Assembly (NCBI GenBank): GCA_964568875.1
Contig: CAZMSH010000015.1
Location: forward strand, 25,577-89,576
Length of the DNA stretch: 64,000 nucleotides
Source of the DNA: SLNP01 sp964568875
GTDB taxonomy: Bacteria; Bacteroidota; Bacteroidia; Bacteroidales; VadinHA17
Direction of reading: 5' to 3'
Shown here: piece by piece, positions 34,629-44,795 of the stretch
How positions within the stretch are numbered: the first letter of the stretch is position 1
Layout of the letters: every line of letters starts with the position of its first letter
Program-made: the position numbers and the translations under genes
Notes under the pieces: model-generated
Seen by the model: the letters and a program-made list of their open reading frames with translations, nothing else
Told to the model about the DNA's origin: nothing
The model's database searches: none

Positions 34629-36023
34629 TTATCTGTTTTTTACTATTTGAGCAGTCAGCTCTCCCTCGGCAACCAGTTTGCCACCGGTGAAAGCCTGGCC
34701 GTACATCTGAACTATTCCCCTTCGCATCGGTTCTGTCATTTCAAGTTTAAACAGCACCGTGTCGCCGGGTATCACTTTCTGCTTGAATTTAACTTTATCA
34801 ATTTTAAGAAAATAGGTTGAATATTTTTCCGGTTCCTCTACTGTTTTAAGCACCAGAATCCCACCTGTCTGGGCCATGGCCTCAACCAGAAGCACACCTG
34901 GCATTACCGGTTCGTCGGGGAAGTGGCCCTGAAAAAAGAACTCATTGAAGGTAATGTTTTTCAATCCCACCGTCATGGTATCATCAAGATGTATAATCTT
35001 GTCTATCAACAGGAAAGGATATCTGTGAGGAAGAAGCCGCTTTATATCTTCAACTGTCATCACGGGAGGTGCAAGCGGGTCATACACCGGAATATCCTTT
35101 TTCATTCCGGCTTTCTTGATCTCCTGCCTGATCAGCTTCGCCAGCCTGGTATTAGCGAAATGTCCGGGCCTTGTTGCCACAACCTTCCCCTTTATCGGCT
35201 GACCAACAAGTGCAAGATCACCAACAATATCCAGAAGCTTATGACGTGCCGGTTCATTTGCGAAACGCAGTTCGGTATTATTGAGGATTCCGGCCTTGTG
35301 ATTTGTGATTCCGGGCTTGTTGAAGAGCTTTGCAATGCGGTCAATCTCCTCCTGAGGAACCTCTTTCTCAAGTATTACTATCGCATTGTCGAGATCGCCT
35401 CCTTTTATCAAACCCATCTTGAAAAGAGGCTCAAGCTCATGAAAGAATACAAAGGTGCGGCTCGAGCTTATCTCATCCTCAAAGTCATCAATAGAATCGA
35501 GTATTGCATACTGGTTGCCCAATATTCTGCTGTTATAATCTATCAGTACATTAATGCTGAAATGATCATCAGGGTATATTATCAGGTCTACTCCATGCTC
35601 CTCATCAGAGAATGTGATCTTCTCCCTTATGGCATAGTAATTTCTGTCAGCATTCTGCTCAACAACACCTGCCTGATTGATTGCATTCACAAACATGGCC
35701 GAACTGCCCTTCATAATAGGAGCCTCGGGCCCGTCAATTTCGATAATTGCATTGTCAACCCTTTTTCCGTTGAAAGCAGCCAGAATATGCTCTATAGTAG
35801 CAACTGAGGCCCCGTTCTCAACCAGGGTCGTGCCTCTCGATGTATCGGTAACATTATCGGCTATCGCATTTATCCACGGCTTACCGGGCAAATCCACCCT
35901 GCAGAACTTATACCCATGATTAACCGGAGCAGGCTTGAAAGTCACCTTCACATCCACTCCTGAATGAAGCCCTTTACCAATAAGGCTAACCTCTCCTGCC
36001 AGGGTCCGCTGTTTTTCTGTCAT
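34629..36023 (-). CDS. lpxC: Bifunctional LpxC deacetylase / FabZ dehydratase
   Basis: A fusion usual in Bacteroidota. Residues 1-about 300 are the zinc deacetylase of lipid A synthesis: LxGxGLHSG as LIGKGLHSGVDV, EHILAAFNGKRVDN with a zinc His, and ARHKLLDIVGDLALVG with the other zinc His and Asp. Residues about 320-464 are 3-hydroxyacyl-ACP dehydratase: LLPHRYPFLLIDKI with the catalytic His, and GHFPDEPVMPGVLLVEAMAQ with the catalytic Glu. Total 464 residues, typical. It links lipid A and fatty acid synthesis in one polypeptide. Confidence 0.98.
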   Translation of the reverse strand: MTEKQRTLAGEVSLIGKGLHSGVDVKVTFKPAPVNHGYKFCRVDLPGKPWINAIADNVTDTSRGTTLVENGASVATIEHILAAFNGKRVDNAIIEIDGPEAPIMKGSSAMFVNAINQAGVVEQNADRNYYAIREKITFSDEEHGVDLIIYPDDHFSINVLIDYNSRILGNQYAILDSIDDFEDEISSSRTFVFFHELEPLFKMGLIKGGDLDNAIVILEKEVPQEEIDRIAKLFNKPGITNHKAGILNNTELRFANEPARHKLLDIVGDLALVGQPIKGKVVATRPGHFANTRLAKLIRQEIKKAGMKKDIPVYDPLAPPVMTVEDIKRLLPHRYPFLLIDKIIHLDDTMTVGLKNITFNEFFFQGHFPDEPVMPGVLLVEAMAQTGGILVLKTVEEPEKYSTYFLKIDKVKFKQKVIPGDTVLFKLEMTEPMRRGIVQMYGQAFTGGKLVAEGELTAQIVKNR

Positions 36024-36141
36024 CTTACCTCATTCTATTTACTGAATGGCACAAAAGAAATAATTTTTTTTCGAACCACATAACTAAATGCCACCTAACA
36101 TGGTTTATTTCAACAGTTTTCTTTTAGACTGCCAGTAATAA

Positions 36142-37179
36142 TTATTGATTATCAGACTCTTTTAAGTACTTCTCAAATTTTTCCACGGCAGCCTTTATCT
36201 CGGGCAGTTTCCTGAATACGACCCACGACTTCATAAAACTATGGTAATCCATAGCAGGAGAACCCAACAGTGTAGTATTCTGATTTTTAACCTGACCGGC
36301 TATCCCCGCCTGTGCACCTATCCTTGTGCCATCGGCAACAGCGATGTGTCCCATTATTCCAACCTGCCCGGCAAACATACAATTCTTACCGATACGAGTA
36401 GACCCTGCAATTCCTGTCTGTCCTGCCATAACACTGTTTTCTCCAACCTCTACATTATGGCCTATCTGTATCAGGTTGTCAAGCTTGACGCCCTTTCTTA
36501 TAATGGTGGAACCAAGGGTTGCCCTGTCGATGCATGTATTGGCTCCAATCTCAACATTGTCTTCAATAATCACGTTGCCTATCTGTGGAATTTTCATAAA
36601 CTCCGTCTCTGACTGTGGTGCAAAGCCAAATCCGTCAGCACCTATGACACTTCCGGCATGTATTGTGCAATTATTACCGATGATACACTCGTGATAGACT
36701 TTTACACCGTAAAACAACTTGCATCCATCGCCCAGTTTTGAACTATCACCGACGCTGACATGGCTGTAGATTCTGCAGTTATCACCAACTGTTACATTTT
36801 CACCGATATAGACGTAAGGACCAATGTAAACATCCTTGCCGATGTTTGCCGACTCCTCAATCACAGCTGTCTTGTGTATGCCCCTCTTGACAGGTTTAGA
36901 CTGTTCATAAAGCGTTAGCAGAGATGCAAAAGCTTTGTAGGAATCCTTAACTTTCACTATTGTTGCCTTTAACGGGGAAGATGGCGTAAAATCTTCATTG
37001 ACCAGTACTATTGATGAGCCAGTGGTATAGATATACTGCTCATATTTCGGATTGGCAAGGAAAGAGAGAGCTCCTTCAAAACCCTCTTCAATTCTGGCAA
37101 TGGTATTAACCTTTACTCCCGGGTCACCTGTCACGGTACCTCCAAGGTAATCAGCTATCATTCCTGCAGTAAACTCCAT
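36142..37179 (-). CDS. lpxD: UDP-3-O-acylglucosamine N-acyltransferase LpxD
   Basis: Adds the N-linked acyl chain in lipid A synthesis, using hydroxyacyl-ACP. 345 residues: a UDP-binding N-terminal domain (about 1-100), then a hexapeptide helix with the catalytic His region LDNLIQIGHNVEVGENSVMAGQTGIAGS, and a C-terminal helix (VVFRKLPEIKAAVEKFEKYLK). It follows the HD gene by 12 bases. The 118 bases between it and lpxC show no gene. Confidence 0.97.
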   Translation of the reverse strand: MEFTAGMIADYLGGTVTGDPGVKVNTIARIEEGFEGALSFLANPKYEQYIYTTGSSIVLVNEDFTPSSPLKATIVKVKDSYKAFASLLTLYEQSKPVKRGIHKTAVIEESANIGKDVYIGPYVYIGENVTVGDNCRIYSHVSVGDSSKLGDGCKLFYGVKVYHECIIGNNCTIHAGSVIGADGFGFAPQSETEFMKIPQIGNVIIEDNVEIGANTCIDRATLGSTIIRKGVKLDNLIQIGHNVEVGENSVMAGQTGIAGSTRIGKNCMFAGQVGIMGHIAVADGTRIGAQAGIAGQVKNQNTTLLGSPAMDYHSFMKSWVVFRKLPEIKAAVEKFEKYLKESDNQ

Positions 37180-37191
37180 CGGTTGTGCTTT

Positions 37192-38454
37192 TTAATCTGT
37201 CAGACGTAAATTTTTCGGGTAGCAAAGAAAGTATTTAATCCTGTCTTGTGAAAGCAAATTGTGGGTAAAAATGTCAGACACCTCCGAAATATCGCGGATT
37301 CCTTCTCTCTTCATATTGATACCAATAGGCCCATGTTCAGGAGCATAAGTCCGGTTAGAGACCTCACCGGTAAAAACGAAATAACCGGCCAGGTCAGGTC
37401 CGGAATGCAGCAAATTCCCTGCCATTTTTCTCAGCTCAGCAACCCTGTTTTCATCAAAAGGTTCACTGCTTAACTCAACGGCAGGCAGTCTCCTCAAAAG
37501 CAGTCCCGACGAAAGCAATGAAAGAGTTCTGTCAGGGTGATCCATCCATACCTTTGCACACTGAAATATCTCATTATCATCAAGCATGATAAAGTTCTTC
37601 AGTACCTCATCCCTGTATGAACTGCCACCGGCAGCAATCATCTCAGCCGAAATATTATCAGTAAGGAAGAATTCAAGCCAGCTATTAACATTCAGTTCTT
37701 CTCCTGACAGGCTTAATTCTCTCGCCCTTCTTATCATTCCGGCCAGGGTTTGTTCAGCTGCAATAACAGTTTTGTGCATATATACCTGCCAGTACATCAT
37801 CCGTCTGGCAATCAGAAACTTTTCGAGCGAGTATATTCCCTTCTCATCTATTACGAGCCTGTCGTCGGCAACATTCAGCATCTTGATAATCCTGTCTGAA
37901 CTGACCGAACCTTCAATAACCCCGGTAAAGAAACTGTCACGTGTAAGGTAGTCAAGCCGGTCCATATCAGTCTGGCCAGCTATCAGACTATGCATAAACT
38001 TCCTGGAATAACTGTTGGTGAAAATCTCTGTTGCCATGCCAAGCCTGCCGTCATAATGTTCATTAAGAGTCTCGAGAATATAGGAGGAAATGATTTCATG
38101 ATTAAGACCATCAGTGATTGAGAATTCAAGCGCATGAGAAAAAGGACCATGTCCTGCATCATGAAGCAGTATGGCCGCGTACAGGGCTTCCTCTTCTTCA
38201 TGCGATATTTCAACTCCCTTTGCCCGCAGAGTATTTACTGCCGTCGACATCAGGTGTAGTGACCCCAGGCTGTGCTGAAAACGGCTGTGATTGGCTCCCG
38301 GATAGACATAATTTGTCAGGCCCAGCTGCCTGATACGCCTTAATCTCTGAAGCCACACGCTTTCAACAAGCTCAAAAATGAATCCTGACGGGATATCGAT
38401 GAAACCGTATACCGGATCGTTGATTATTTTTCTCTTTGTACCAGACTCTTTCAA
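37192..38454 (-). CDS. HD-domain phosphohydrolase
   Basis: 420 residues. The metal-binding set of the HD superfamily is complete: RFQHSLGSLHLMS, ILLHDAGHGPFSHALE and a downstream Asp in TDMDRLDYLTRDSFFTG. This is the arrangement of dNTP triphosphohydrolase-like (SAMHD1/dGTPase-type) proteins. Substrate is not known for this branch. In Bacteroidota such genes commonly head the lpxD-lpxC/fabZ-lpxA operon, as here. Confidence 0.92.
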   Translation of the reverse strand: MKESGTKRKIINDPVYGFIDIPSGFIFELVESVWLQRLRRIRQLGLTNYVYPGANHSRFQHSLGSLHLMSTAVNTLRAKGVEISHEEEEALYAAILLHDAGHGPFSHALEFSITDGLNHEIISSYILETLNEHYDGRLGMATEIFTNSYSRKFMHSLIAGQTDMDRLDYLTRDSFFTGVIEGSVSSDRIIKMLNVADDRLVIDEKGIYSLEKFLIARRMMYWQVYMHKTVIAAEQTLAGMIRRARELSLSGEELNVNSWLEFFLTDNISAEMIAAGGSSYRDEVLKNFIMLDDNEIFQCAKVWMDHPDRTLSLLSSGLLLRRLPAVELSSEPFDENRVAELRKMAGNLLHSGPDLAGYFVFTGEVSNRTYAPEHGPIGINMKREGIRDISEVSDIFTHNLLSQDRIKYFLCYPKNLRLTD

Positions 38455-38688
38455 TTCGATTCTTATTTTAACTCACCAAAATTATGAATAAGTTTGTGCT
38501 TTAAAAATTTTCAATTCTTCGTTTGTTAATGACTCATAACATTTCGGTTAAAATGCTGCTATTTTCCTAAAAGTATGTTAAAACTATGATCTAAACATAT
38601 TTATTTTCTGCAAGTTTGAAATATTTAATACCCTTACGGGGTCAAATGCAAAATCACCATAATTCAATATTATAATTTAATTTAAGAA

Positions 38689-39582
38689 ATGAAGATAGAG
38701 ATCAGAGACCTGAACCAGATCTATCGAAATGGAAATCAAGCCCTTAAGAATGTCACTCTCGACATTGAAAACGGCATGTTCGGATTACTTGGACCGAACG
38801 GGGCAGGCAAATCAACGCTTATGAGAATACTTGTCACCCTGATGAAACAGACATCAGGTTCAGTTCTTATTGATGGCAGGGATATTCATAAACACCGCCG
38901 CCAGGTACGTAAAATATTAGGCTATCTGCCGCAGGACTTCAGGTTTTTTACTGCCCTTAAAACGTGGGAATTTCTTGACTACTCGGGTGCCCTCGCCGGA
39001 ATAAAAAACCGCAGGGAACGTATGGCCGAAGTAGACTCTCTGCTTGAGAAGGTCGGATTATTCGAGGCGCGTGACAGAAGGGCAAACAGACTCTCGGGAG
39101 GGATGAAAAGAAGACTGGGAATTGCACAGGCCCTAATCGGAAATCCCCGGCTGATAATTGTTGACGAACCGACAACTGGTCTTGACCCCGACGAGAGAAT
39201 AAGATTCAGGAACATACTTTCAGATCTTAGCCAGAAGGATGTTATTATAATACTTTCTACCCACATAGTAGGAGACATCTCATCGACATGCCACAACATG
39301 GCTTTGCTGAACAAGGGTGAGGTAATATACGCAGGCTCACCTGAAAGGCTGGTAGATAAAGCAAACGGCCATGTTTACAATATCTCAGTGACTGTAGAAG
39401 AGTATGAGATTATTAAGGACAAATACCATATAATATCTACCATACCAACCGACATCGGCTGGGATGTACAGATCGTAGCTAAAGAGAAGCCAATCCATGA
39501 TTATTCAGAGATCCAGCCTGACCTGGAACACGCATATGTTTACTATATGGAGATGGAGACTATGGGAAATGAGAATGTTTAA
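38689..39582 (+). CDS. ABC transporter ATP-binding protein (first gene of hybrid exporter)
   Basis: 297 residues, CcmA/NatA-type exporter ATPase. Walker A GPNGAGKST (35-43), Q-loop YLPQDF, signature LSGGMKRR, Walker B LIIVDEPTTGLD, switch STHIV; all intact. It powers an ABC-2 permease, most likely the N-terminal part of the next gene, 17 bases away. It is closely similar to the ATPase domain fused to the RND pump at 49009: both have NGMFGLLGPNG/KGMFGLLGPNG, ERIRFRN, and a C-terminal extension ending in P(D/N)LE(H/D)AY. The 234 bases before it are AT-rich; I could not place a convincing promoter. Confidence 0.93.
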   Translation: MKIEIRDLNQIYRNGNQALKNVTLDIENGMFGLLGPNGAGKSTLMRILVTLMKQTSGSVLIDGRDIHKHRRQVRKILGYLPQDFRFFTALKTWEFLDYSGALAGIKNRRERMAEVDSLLEKVGLFEARDRRANRLSGGMKRRLGIAQALIGNPRLIIVDEPTTGLDPDERIRFRNILSDLSQKDVIIILSTHIVGDISSTCHNMALLNKGEVIYAGSPERLVDKANGHVYNISVTVEEYEIIKDKYHIISTIPTDIGWDVQIVAKEKPIHDYSEIQPDLEHAYVYYMEMETMGNENV

Positions 39583-39599
39583 CGGTAAATTGATCAAAA

Positions 39600-42500
39600 A
39601 TGGCATTTGTACATAACATAAGGACTGTTGCCCACTATGAGGCCAAGACACTAAGGAGGAGCTGGTTCTTCAGGCTTTTCTCAATAGGCGCCCTGCTGAT
39701 ATTCACCATGCTCAATATCGGAATGTTTTCTCCGGCCGGAGACGAAAGTTGGGAATCACTGGGCATCGCATCCGCTTTGCCTCATATAAATATTTACCTT
39801 CTGAACATCGCCCAGGCTATAGTAGTCATATTCTTAGCCGCTGACTTTCTCAAAAGAGACAAGAAGGTAGACACCAATGAAGTGCTCTATACAAGGTCAA
39901 TGTCAAACATGGAGTATGTACTTGGAAAAACTCTTGGAATACTGAGACTCTTCCTTGGTCTTAATCTGGTAATCCTTCTGATAGCAATGCTGATTAATAT
40001 TATTTCCCCTGTGGCGAGTGTTGATATAGCATCATATCTGTCCCACCTCCTTATTATCAGTGTGCCAACTATCATTTTCAGCCTGGGATTTGCTTTTCTT
40101 ATCATGTCGGTTGTCAGAAACCAGGCAATCACTTTCCTCCTGTTGCTGGGATACGCAGCCCTGGTGATTTTCTACCTTTTTTACAGAACAGGCTACATAT
40201 TCGATTATATGGCATTCGGGCTTCCGGTATTTAAGTCAACGGTAATAGGTTACGGTAATATTTCATTCATACTCTTTCAGAGATTGTTGTATTTCTCAAC
40301 AGGGATGATGTGCGTGATGATCACCATTATCATCTTTAAGAGGTTACCACAATCTGCGGTCCAGAACACTGTTACCAGGGTGTTGCTGGTAATTTTTGCC
40401 GTTACAGCCGCATTTTCTGCATGGAGGGTTCTCGATGATTACACGAGTGACAAAAGAGACAAAAGGCTGGTTATTGAAACAAATGCCAGGTATGAATCAA
40501 CAAAATTTGCAACCATCAGTCATGCCGATCTGAATGTGGAACATCTGGGCGACGAAATTGCAGTGACAGCAAGCCTTACGCTCAGAAATGATCATAATCT
40601 GCCAATAAACAAGTATATTCTCTCCCTGAATCCAGATCTGAAAATCAGCAACATCACCGATGCAAATGGCAATCAGATGAAGTTCATCAGAGACTTCAAC
40701 ATAGTTGAGATAGAACCGTCAACACATCTTGAAGAGAGAGAATCTGAGACTATTATTGTTACCTACGATGGTAAAATCAATGAATCATTCTGTTATCCAT
40801 ACTATACTGATGACATCAGGGAATACCCCTCGCGCATAGTAATGGTCAACATCAATAAACGTCAGGCATTCCTTACTGACGACTATGTATTGCTCACCCC
40901 CGAGACGCATTGGTATCCTGTTGCAGCTCTTAATTATTACCCGTCAAATCCGGCCCGGATCAAGATAGACTTCACCGAGTATACCCTCACTGTAAAAACC
41001 GAAACCCATCTGACAGCAGTTACACAGGGAAAGACCACCGGCAGTAACGGCAACTGGCAAATAGCACATGACAATCCCCTGTCAGGGGTCACACTGGCCA
41101 TAGGGAATTACGTCACCGATACCATCACCGCTGGTGAAATAACATACAAAACACATTATTTTCCGGGTAATGATTACTACAAAGAGGTATTTACTGAATT
41201 AGCAGACACCCTTCCAAGCCTGCTTAATGTACTCATGACAGACCTTGAAACCAGCTTTTCAACAAAATATCCATTCCCGACGCTGTCATTTATTGAAGTG
41301 CCGGTACAATTTTTCAGCTATCCCAGAAGAAACACACAGACAAGGGCTGAAGTACAGCCATCGCTTATCCTTCTTCCTGAAAGACTTGTGACGATAAGAC
41401 AGGCCGGTTTCAGCCGTGACTTCAAAAGGCAGAAGAGAAGAATGGAGAGACAAAACCAGATTATTACCGATAAGGAATTGCAGGTAAGACTATTCAGTAA
41501 CTTTGCCAGGCAAACTTTCATCAGTGGCGGCAATTTCAGATTTACAAGAGGTAATGTGATTAACGAACCCTCAAGATATCTGCTTCGCCCAAGCTTCTAT
41601 TTCTTCAAGAACAACTTCTATTCCGATGATTTTCCGGTCATAAACTCAGTCTTTGAATCGCACCTGCAAAAAGTAACAACACAGATGATGAGAGGTGTTC
41701 AGGGAGTCATGGGCGGACTGTCTGAAACCGACATAGCAAATCTGTACCTGAAAGGAAAAAGCCTTAAAGAGATACTAAATGAATCGCCTTCTGCCGACAC
41801 GCTCAGAATGATACTTACGGTTAAAGGAGACTATCTCTTTAATATGATGAGGGCACAGGCCGGAATTGATGAATTCAGAAAATGGTTCTCAGATTACCTT
41901 GATGATAATATGTTCACAAGGATAGATATAAGCAAGTTCGATGGTGACCTTATGGAATCATTCGGATTCAGCCTGTCAGAACATCTTCCCAACTGGTTTG
42001 AGGGTCATGACATACCAGGCTTCATAATTACCGATCCCAGGGTGACCGAGGTGGTGATAGATGAGCGTTCAAGGTACCTTGTCACTTTTACGGCTTCCAA
42101 TCCGGAACCGGTTCCGGGATTATTCAATATAACATTCCGTACCGGAGGAGGTATGGGTGGCGGTGGTGGTCGCGGCGGCGGCGGTGGTGGTGGAATGGCT
42201 TTCGTATCAGCCAGCGGTGGAGGTGCAATGCAAAGAGTTGAATTTGCGGTGCAGGGCAGAGGTATGAATGTCGCAGATATCAGCGGGATAGTATTTATGG
42301 AAGGTAACCAGGCAAAAAGAATCAGCCTTATAAGTGAAACCCAACCCCGGGCTATGGTCATTAACACGGTTATGGCAAAAAACATCCCGGGAGAGATGAC
42401 ATTCATTTTCGGTCAGCCAGAAAAAGCACCCAGAGGAATGATCCCCACCGAGGGGGAAGAGATTCTGCCCTCACTGCCTCTCTTTATTGAAGAGAACGAA

Positions 42501-43142
42501 ATAATCGTCGATAATGAAGACCCCGGATTCTCCAGAAGCCAGGTGTTTGAACCCAGTCCCATAAAAAGAATGCTGGGCATAACAAACAATGACGGAGAAG
42601 GATATGCACAGATGAGACCAACATACCTCCCTGAATACTGGCAGCCGGTAGTGATGAACGACTATTACGGCAAGTATGTTAAATCAGCTGTCTATACAAG
42701 AAGTGGAAACGGGGAACGTGAGGTCTCCTGGCAGGCACTTATACCGGCCCCGGGCTACTACGATGTATATGCATACATTCCAAAATCCGGTAATCGTATG
42801 ATGCAGGCATTCAGACAGGTGGGAGGCCAGGTAGTGATTGGAGGACCAGGTGGAGGACCTGGAGGAGGACCAGGTGGAGAAGTAACAATAACTGAAGCCC
42901 AGGGAAGACGGGGCGAAAGAGGTAGCCAGACGCCCATGATGAAGGAGTTTCCCTATACTGTTTTTCATGATGATGGCAGTGAAGAGATTGTACTCGATTT
43001 TGAGACTGCAGAACCGGGATGGAACAAACTCGGCTCATGGTACTTCTCTTCCGACACCGCCAGGATAGAGCTTAACAACAAGTCGACAGCCCGGATGGTC
43101 GTAGGCGACGCAGTAAAATGGGTAAAACGTATAAACCAGTAA
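39600..43142 (+). CDS. ABC-2 permease fused to M1-peptidase-like and golvesin-like domains
   Basis: 1180 residues in three parts. (1) About 1-290: ABC-2-type permease with about six spans (AQAIVVIFLAADFLKRDKK, LFLGLNLVILLIAMLINII, IISVPTIIFSLGFAFLIM). (2) About 300-850: M1-aminopeptidase-like region (LTAVTQGKTTGSNGNWQ, GVTLAIGNYV, FPTLSFIEVPVQF), but no HExxH zinc motif anywhere; the expected place reads VRLFSNFARQTFISGG. (3) About 1020-1180: golvesin/xanthan-lyase-like beta domain (AVYTRSGNGEREVSWQALIPA ... GWNKLGSWYFSS). Gly-rich linkers at about 846-870 and 1074-1095. Permease/M1 fusions are known in Bacteroidota; the missing zinc site and extra C-terminal domain are the odd points. Likely a membrane exporter with a large extracytoplasmic module. 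Confidence 0.85.
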   Translation: MAFVHNIRTVAHYEAKTLRRSWFFRLFSIGALLIFTMLNIGMFSPAGDESWESLGIASALPHINIYLLNIAQAIVVIFLAADFLKRDKKVDTNEVLYTRSMSNMEYVLGKTLGILRLFLGLNLVILLIAMLINIISPVASVDIASYLSHLLIISVPTIIFSLGFAFLIMSVVRNQAITFLLLLGYAALVIFYLFYRTGYIFDYMAFGLPVFKSTVIGYGNISFILFQRLLYFSTGMMCVMITIIIFKRLPQSAVQNTVTRVLLVIFAVTAAFSAWRVLDDYTSDKRDKRLVIETNARYESTKFATISHADLNVEHLGDEIAVTASLTLRNDHNLPINKYILSLNPDLKISNITDANGNQMKFIRDFNIVEIEPSTHLEERESETIIVTYDGKINESFCYPYYTDDIREYPSRIVMVNINKRQAFLTDDYVLLTPETHWYPVAALNYYPSNPARIKIDFTEYTLTVKTETHLTAVTQGKTTGSNGNWQIAHDNPLSGVTLAIGNYVTDTITAGEITYKTHYFPGNDYYKEVFTELADTLPSLLNVLMTDLETSFSTKYPFPTLSFIEVPVQFFSYPRRNTQTRAEVQPSLILLPERLVTIRQAGFSRDFKRQKRRMERQNQIITDKELQVRLFSNFARQTFISGGNFRFTRGNVINEPSRYLLRPSFYFFKNNFYSDDFPVINSVFESHLQKVTTQMMRGVQGVMGGLSETDIANLYLKGKSLKEILNESPSADTLRMILTVKGDYLFNMMRAQAGIDEFRKWFSDYLDDNMFTRIDISKFDGDLMESFGFSLSEHLPNWFEGHDIPGFIITDPRVTEVVIDERSRYLVTFTASNPEPVPGLFNITFRTGGGMGGGGGRGGGGGGGMAFVSASGGGAMQRVEFAVQGRGMNVADISGIVFMEGNQAKRISLISETQPRAMVINTVMAKNIPGEMTFIFGQPEKAPRGMIPTEGEEILPSLPLFIEENEIIVDNEDPGFSRSQVFEPSPIKRMLGITNNDGEGYAQMRPTYLPEYWQPVVMNDYYGKYVKSAVYTRSGNGEREVSWQALIPAPGYYDVYAYIPKSGNRMMQAFRQVGGQVVIGGPGGGPGGGPGGEVTITEAQGRRGERGSQTPMMKEFPYTVFHDDGSEEIVLDFETAEPGWNKLGSWYFSSDTARIELNNKSTARMVVGDAVKWVKRINQ

Positions 43143-43269
43143 CCAGAACCGACGAGCGAAGCGAAAAGCTTACAACCGCATGGTAGAAGATAATGCGACG
43201 AGCTTATAACCTAAGGGAATAAGCCAACAACAAGCAACCAGCAAACTAACGATCAATTCAACAATAAAG

Positions 43270-44769
43270 ATGAAATCACAAATCAAACATTATTACAAAT
43301 ACGGGTTGAAAATTATGCTTATCCTGGCAATGTCAGGACAAATGGCATTTTCGCAGTCGGGACTGACACTTCCGAATGCCCTGGAGATTGCGGAAGACAA
43401 CAGCCCCTCAATAAGGAGAAGTCAACTGAGCCTGACAAGAAGCCAGGAAAACCTTAATGCCCAGAGAGCAGCACTGAAATCAGCCTTCTCACTTACAGTC
43501 AATCCAGTCTCTTTCTCACAGGGAAGGACACTGAATGACCAGTTTGCAGCATACACCACATCACGCAACTTCTCAAGCTCAACGGCATTCAGCATTGTAC
43601 AGCCGATTGTTGCCACCGACGCTACCGTAAGGCTGACAAACACTTTTGCTTATAACGACTTCTACACAAAAAGAGAGGTTCCGACATTGTATGAGAGTAC
43701 TACCAAAGGATTTGACAACAGGCTTAGTCTCAGACTCGATCAGCCTATCTTCACCTATAACCGTACAAAACTGACACTGAAGGAGCTTGAGTTCAATCTC
43801 GAGAATACCCAGATATCACATGCACTGTCGCGGATGCAGCTTGAGAGACAGGTAACACAGGCATTCTATGCAGTTTACCAGCAGCAGCAAAGCCTCGAGA
43901 TATCTCTCAACGCCTACAAGAACATGCAGGAGAGCTACGAAATCACACGTGCCAAGGCTGAAGCAGGCCTGGCTGCTGATGTAGAGCTTTATCAGGCAGA
44001 ACTCAACCTGGCAAATTCAAGGTCTGACTACGAAAACAGACTCGTGAGCCTGGAGAATATTAAAGATGACTTCAAGATACTCGTCGGGATGAGCCTTTTC
44101 GATGATTTCATGGTAATACCAGACATCTCTGTTGACACGATATCAATAGATATAGGCTTCGCCATCGATCAGGGAATGAAAAACAGGCTTGAACTCAGGC
44201 AGAGGCAGATATCTGTTGAGACATCACAGTTTGATCTGATACGCACTATGGCCCTGAATGAGTTCAGGGGTTCAATAGGACTCACTGTCGGACTGACAGG
44301 AGATGATGAGAACTTATTTAACGTTTATGAAAATCCAAATTCCAATCAGTCTGTATCTCTGAGCCTTACGATACCTCTCTGGGACTGGGGCGAGAAAAAG
44401 TCAAGGATCAAAGCCACTGAGGCCTCAATAGAAACGCAGCAGATTGCATATGAAGATGAAGAGAACAATATCGTTCTAAGTATAAGAAAGGTGTACAGGA
44501 ACCTTCTAAACCTCAGAAACCAGATAGAAATAGCCAGTCAATCGTCTGTAAATGCTAACCTGACTTACCAGATTAACCTTGAGAAATACCGTAATGGTGA
44601 CCTGACAGGCATAGATCTCAACAGGTTCCAGGAACAGCTCTCACAGGCCCAGATATCGTATACTAACGCACTGATAAGCTACAAGCTTGAACTACTTAAC
44701 CTGAAAATACAGACACTATACGATTTCGAAAAAGGAGAGCCTATAGCTCCCATGTCAAATTACCAATAA
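43270..44769 (+). CDS. TolC-family outer-membrane efflux channel
   Basis: 499 residues. Signal peptide (about 1-29, ending MAFSQ). Two outer-membrane-factor repeats with long helical hairpins: ALEIAEDNSPSIRRSQLSLTR at the start, QAFYAVYQQQQSLEIS and AKAEAGLAADVELYQAELNLA, then a second repeat with VRKVYRNLLNLRNQIEIA-like helices and KYRNGDLTGIDLNRFQEQLS. It provides the outer-membrane exit duct for the adaptor and pumps encoded next. 127 bases after the permease fusion, 26 before the adaptor. Confidence 0.95.
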   Translation: MKSQIKHYYKYGLKIMLILAMSGQMAFSQSGLTLPNALEIAEDNSPSIRRSQLSLTRSQENLNAQRAALKSAFSLTVNPVSFSQGRTLNDQFAAYTTSRNFSSSTAFSIVQPIVATDATVRLTNTFAYNDFYTKREVPTLYESTTKGFDNRLSLRLDQPIFTYNRTKLTLKELEFNLENTQISHALSRMQLERQVTQAFYAVYQQQQSLEISLNAYKNMQESYEITRAKAEAGLAADVELYQAELNLANSRSDYENRLVSLENIKDDFKILVGMSLFDDFMVIPDISVDTISIDIGFAIDQGMKNRLELRQRQISVETSQFDLIRTMALNEFRGSIGLTVGLTGDDENLFNVYENPNSNQSVSLSLTIPLWDWGEKKSRIKATEASIETQQIAYEDEENNIVLSIRKVYRNLLNLRNQIEIASQSSVNANLTYQINLEKYRNGDLTGIDLNRFQEQLSQAQISYTNALISYKLELLNLKIQTLYDFEKGEPIAPMSNYQ

Positions 44770-44795
44770 CAAGCAAATAATAATCAGAAGATAAA

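Noticed and set aside
34923..35807. 294-codon plus-strand frame opposite lpxC-fabZ
   Set aside because: It lies fully antisense to a clearly conserved gene, has no recognisable domain, and its composition mirrors the lpxC-fabZ codons.
42005..42406. Proline-rich minus-strand frame opposite the Gly-rich tract
   Set aside because: The proline run is only the complement of the glycine codons.
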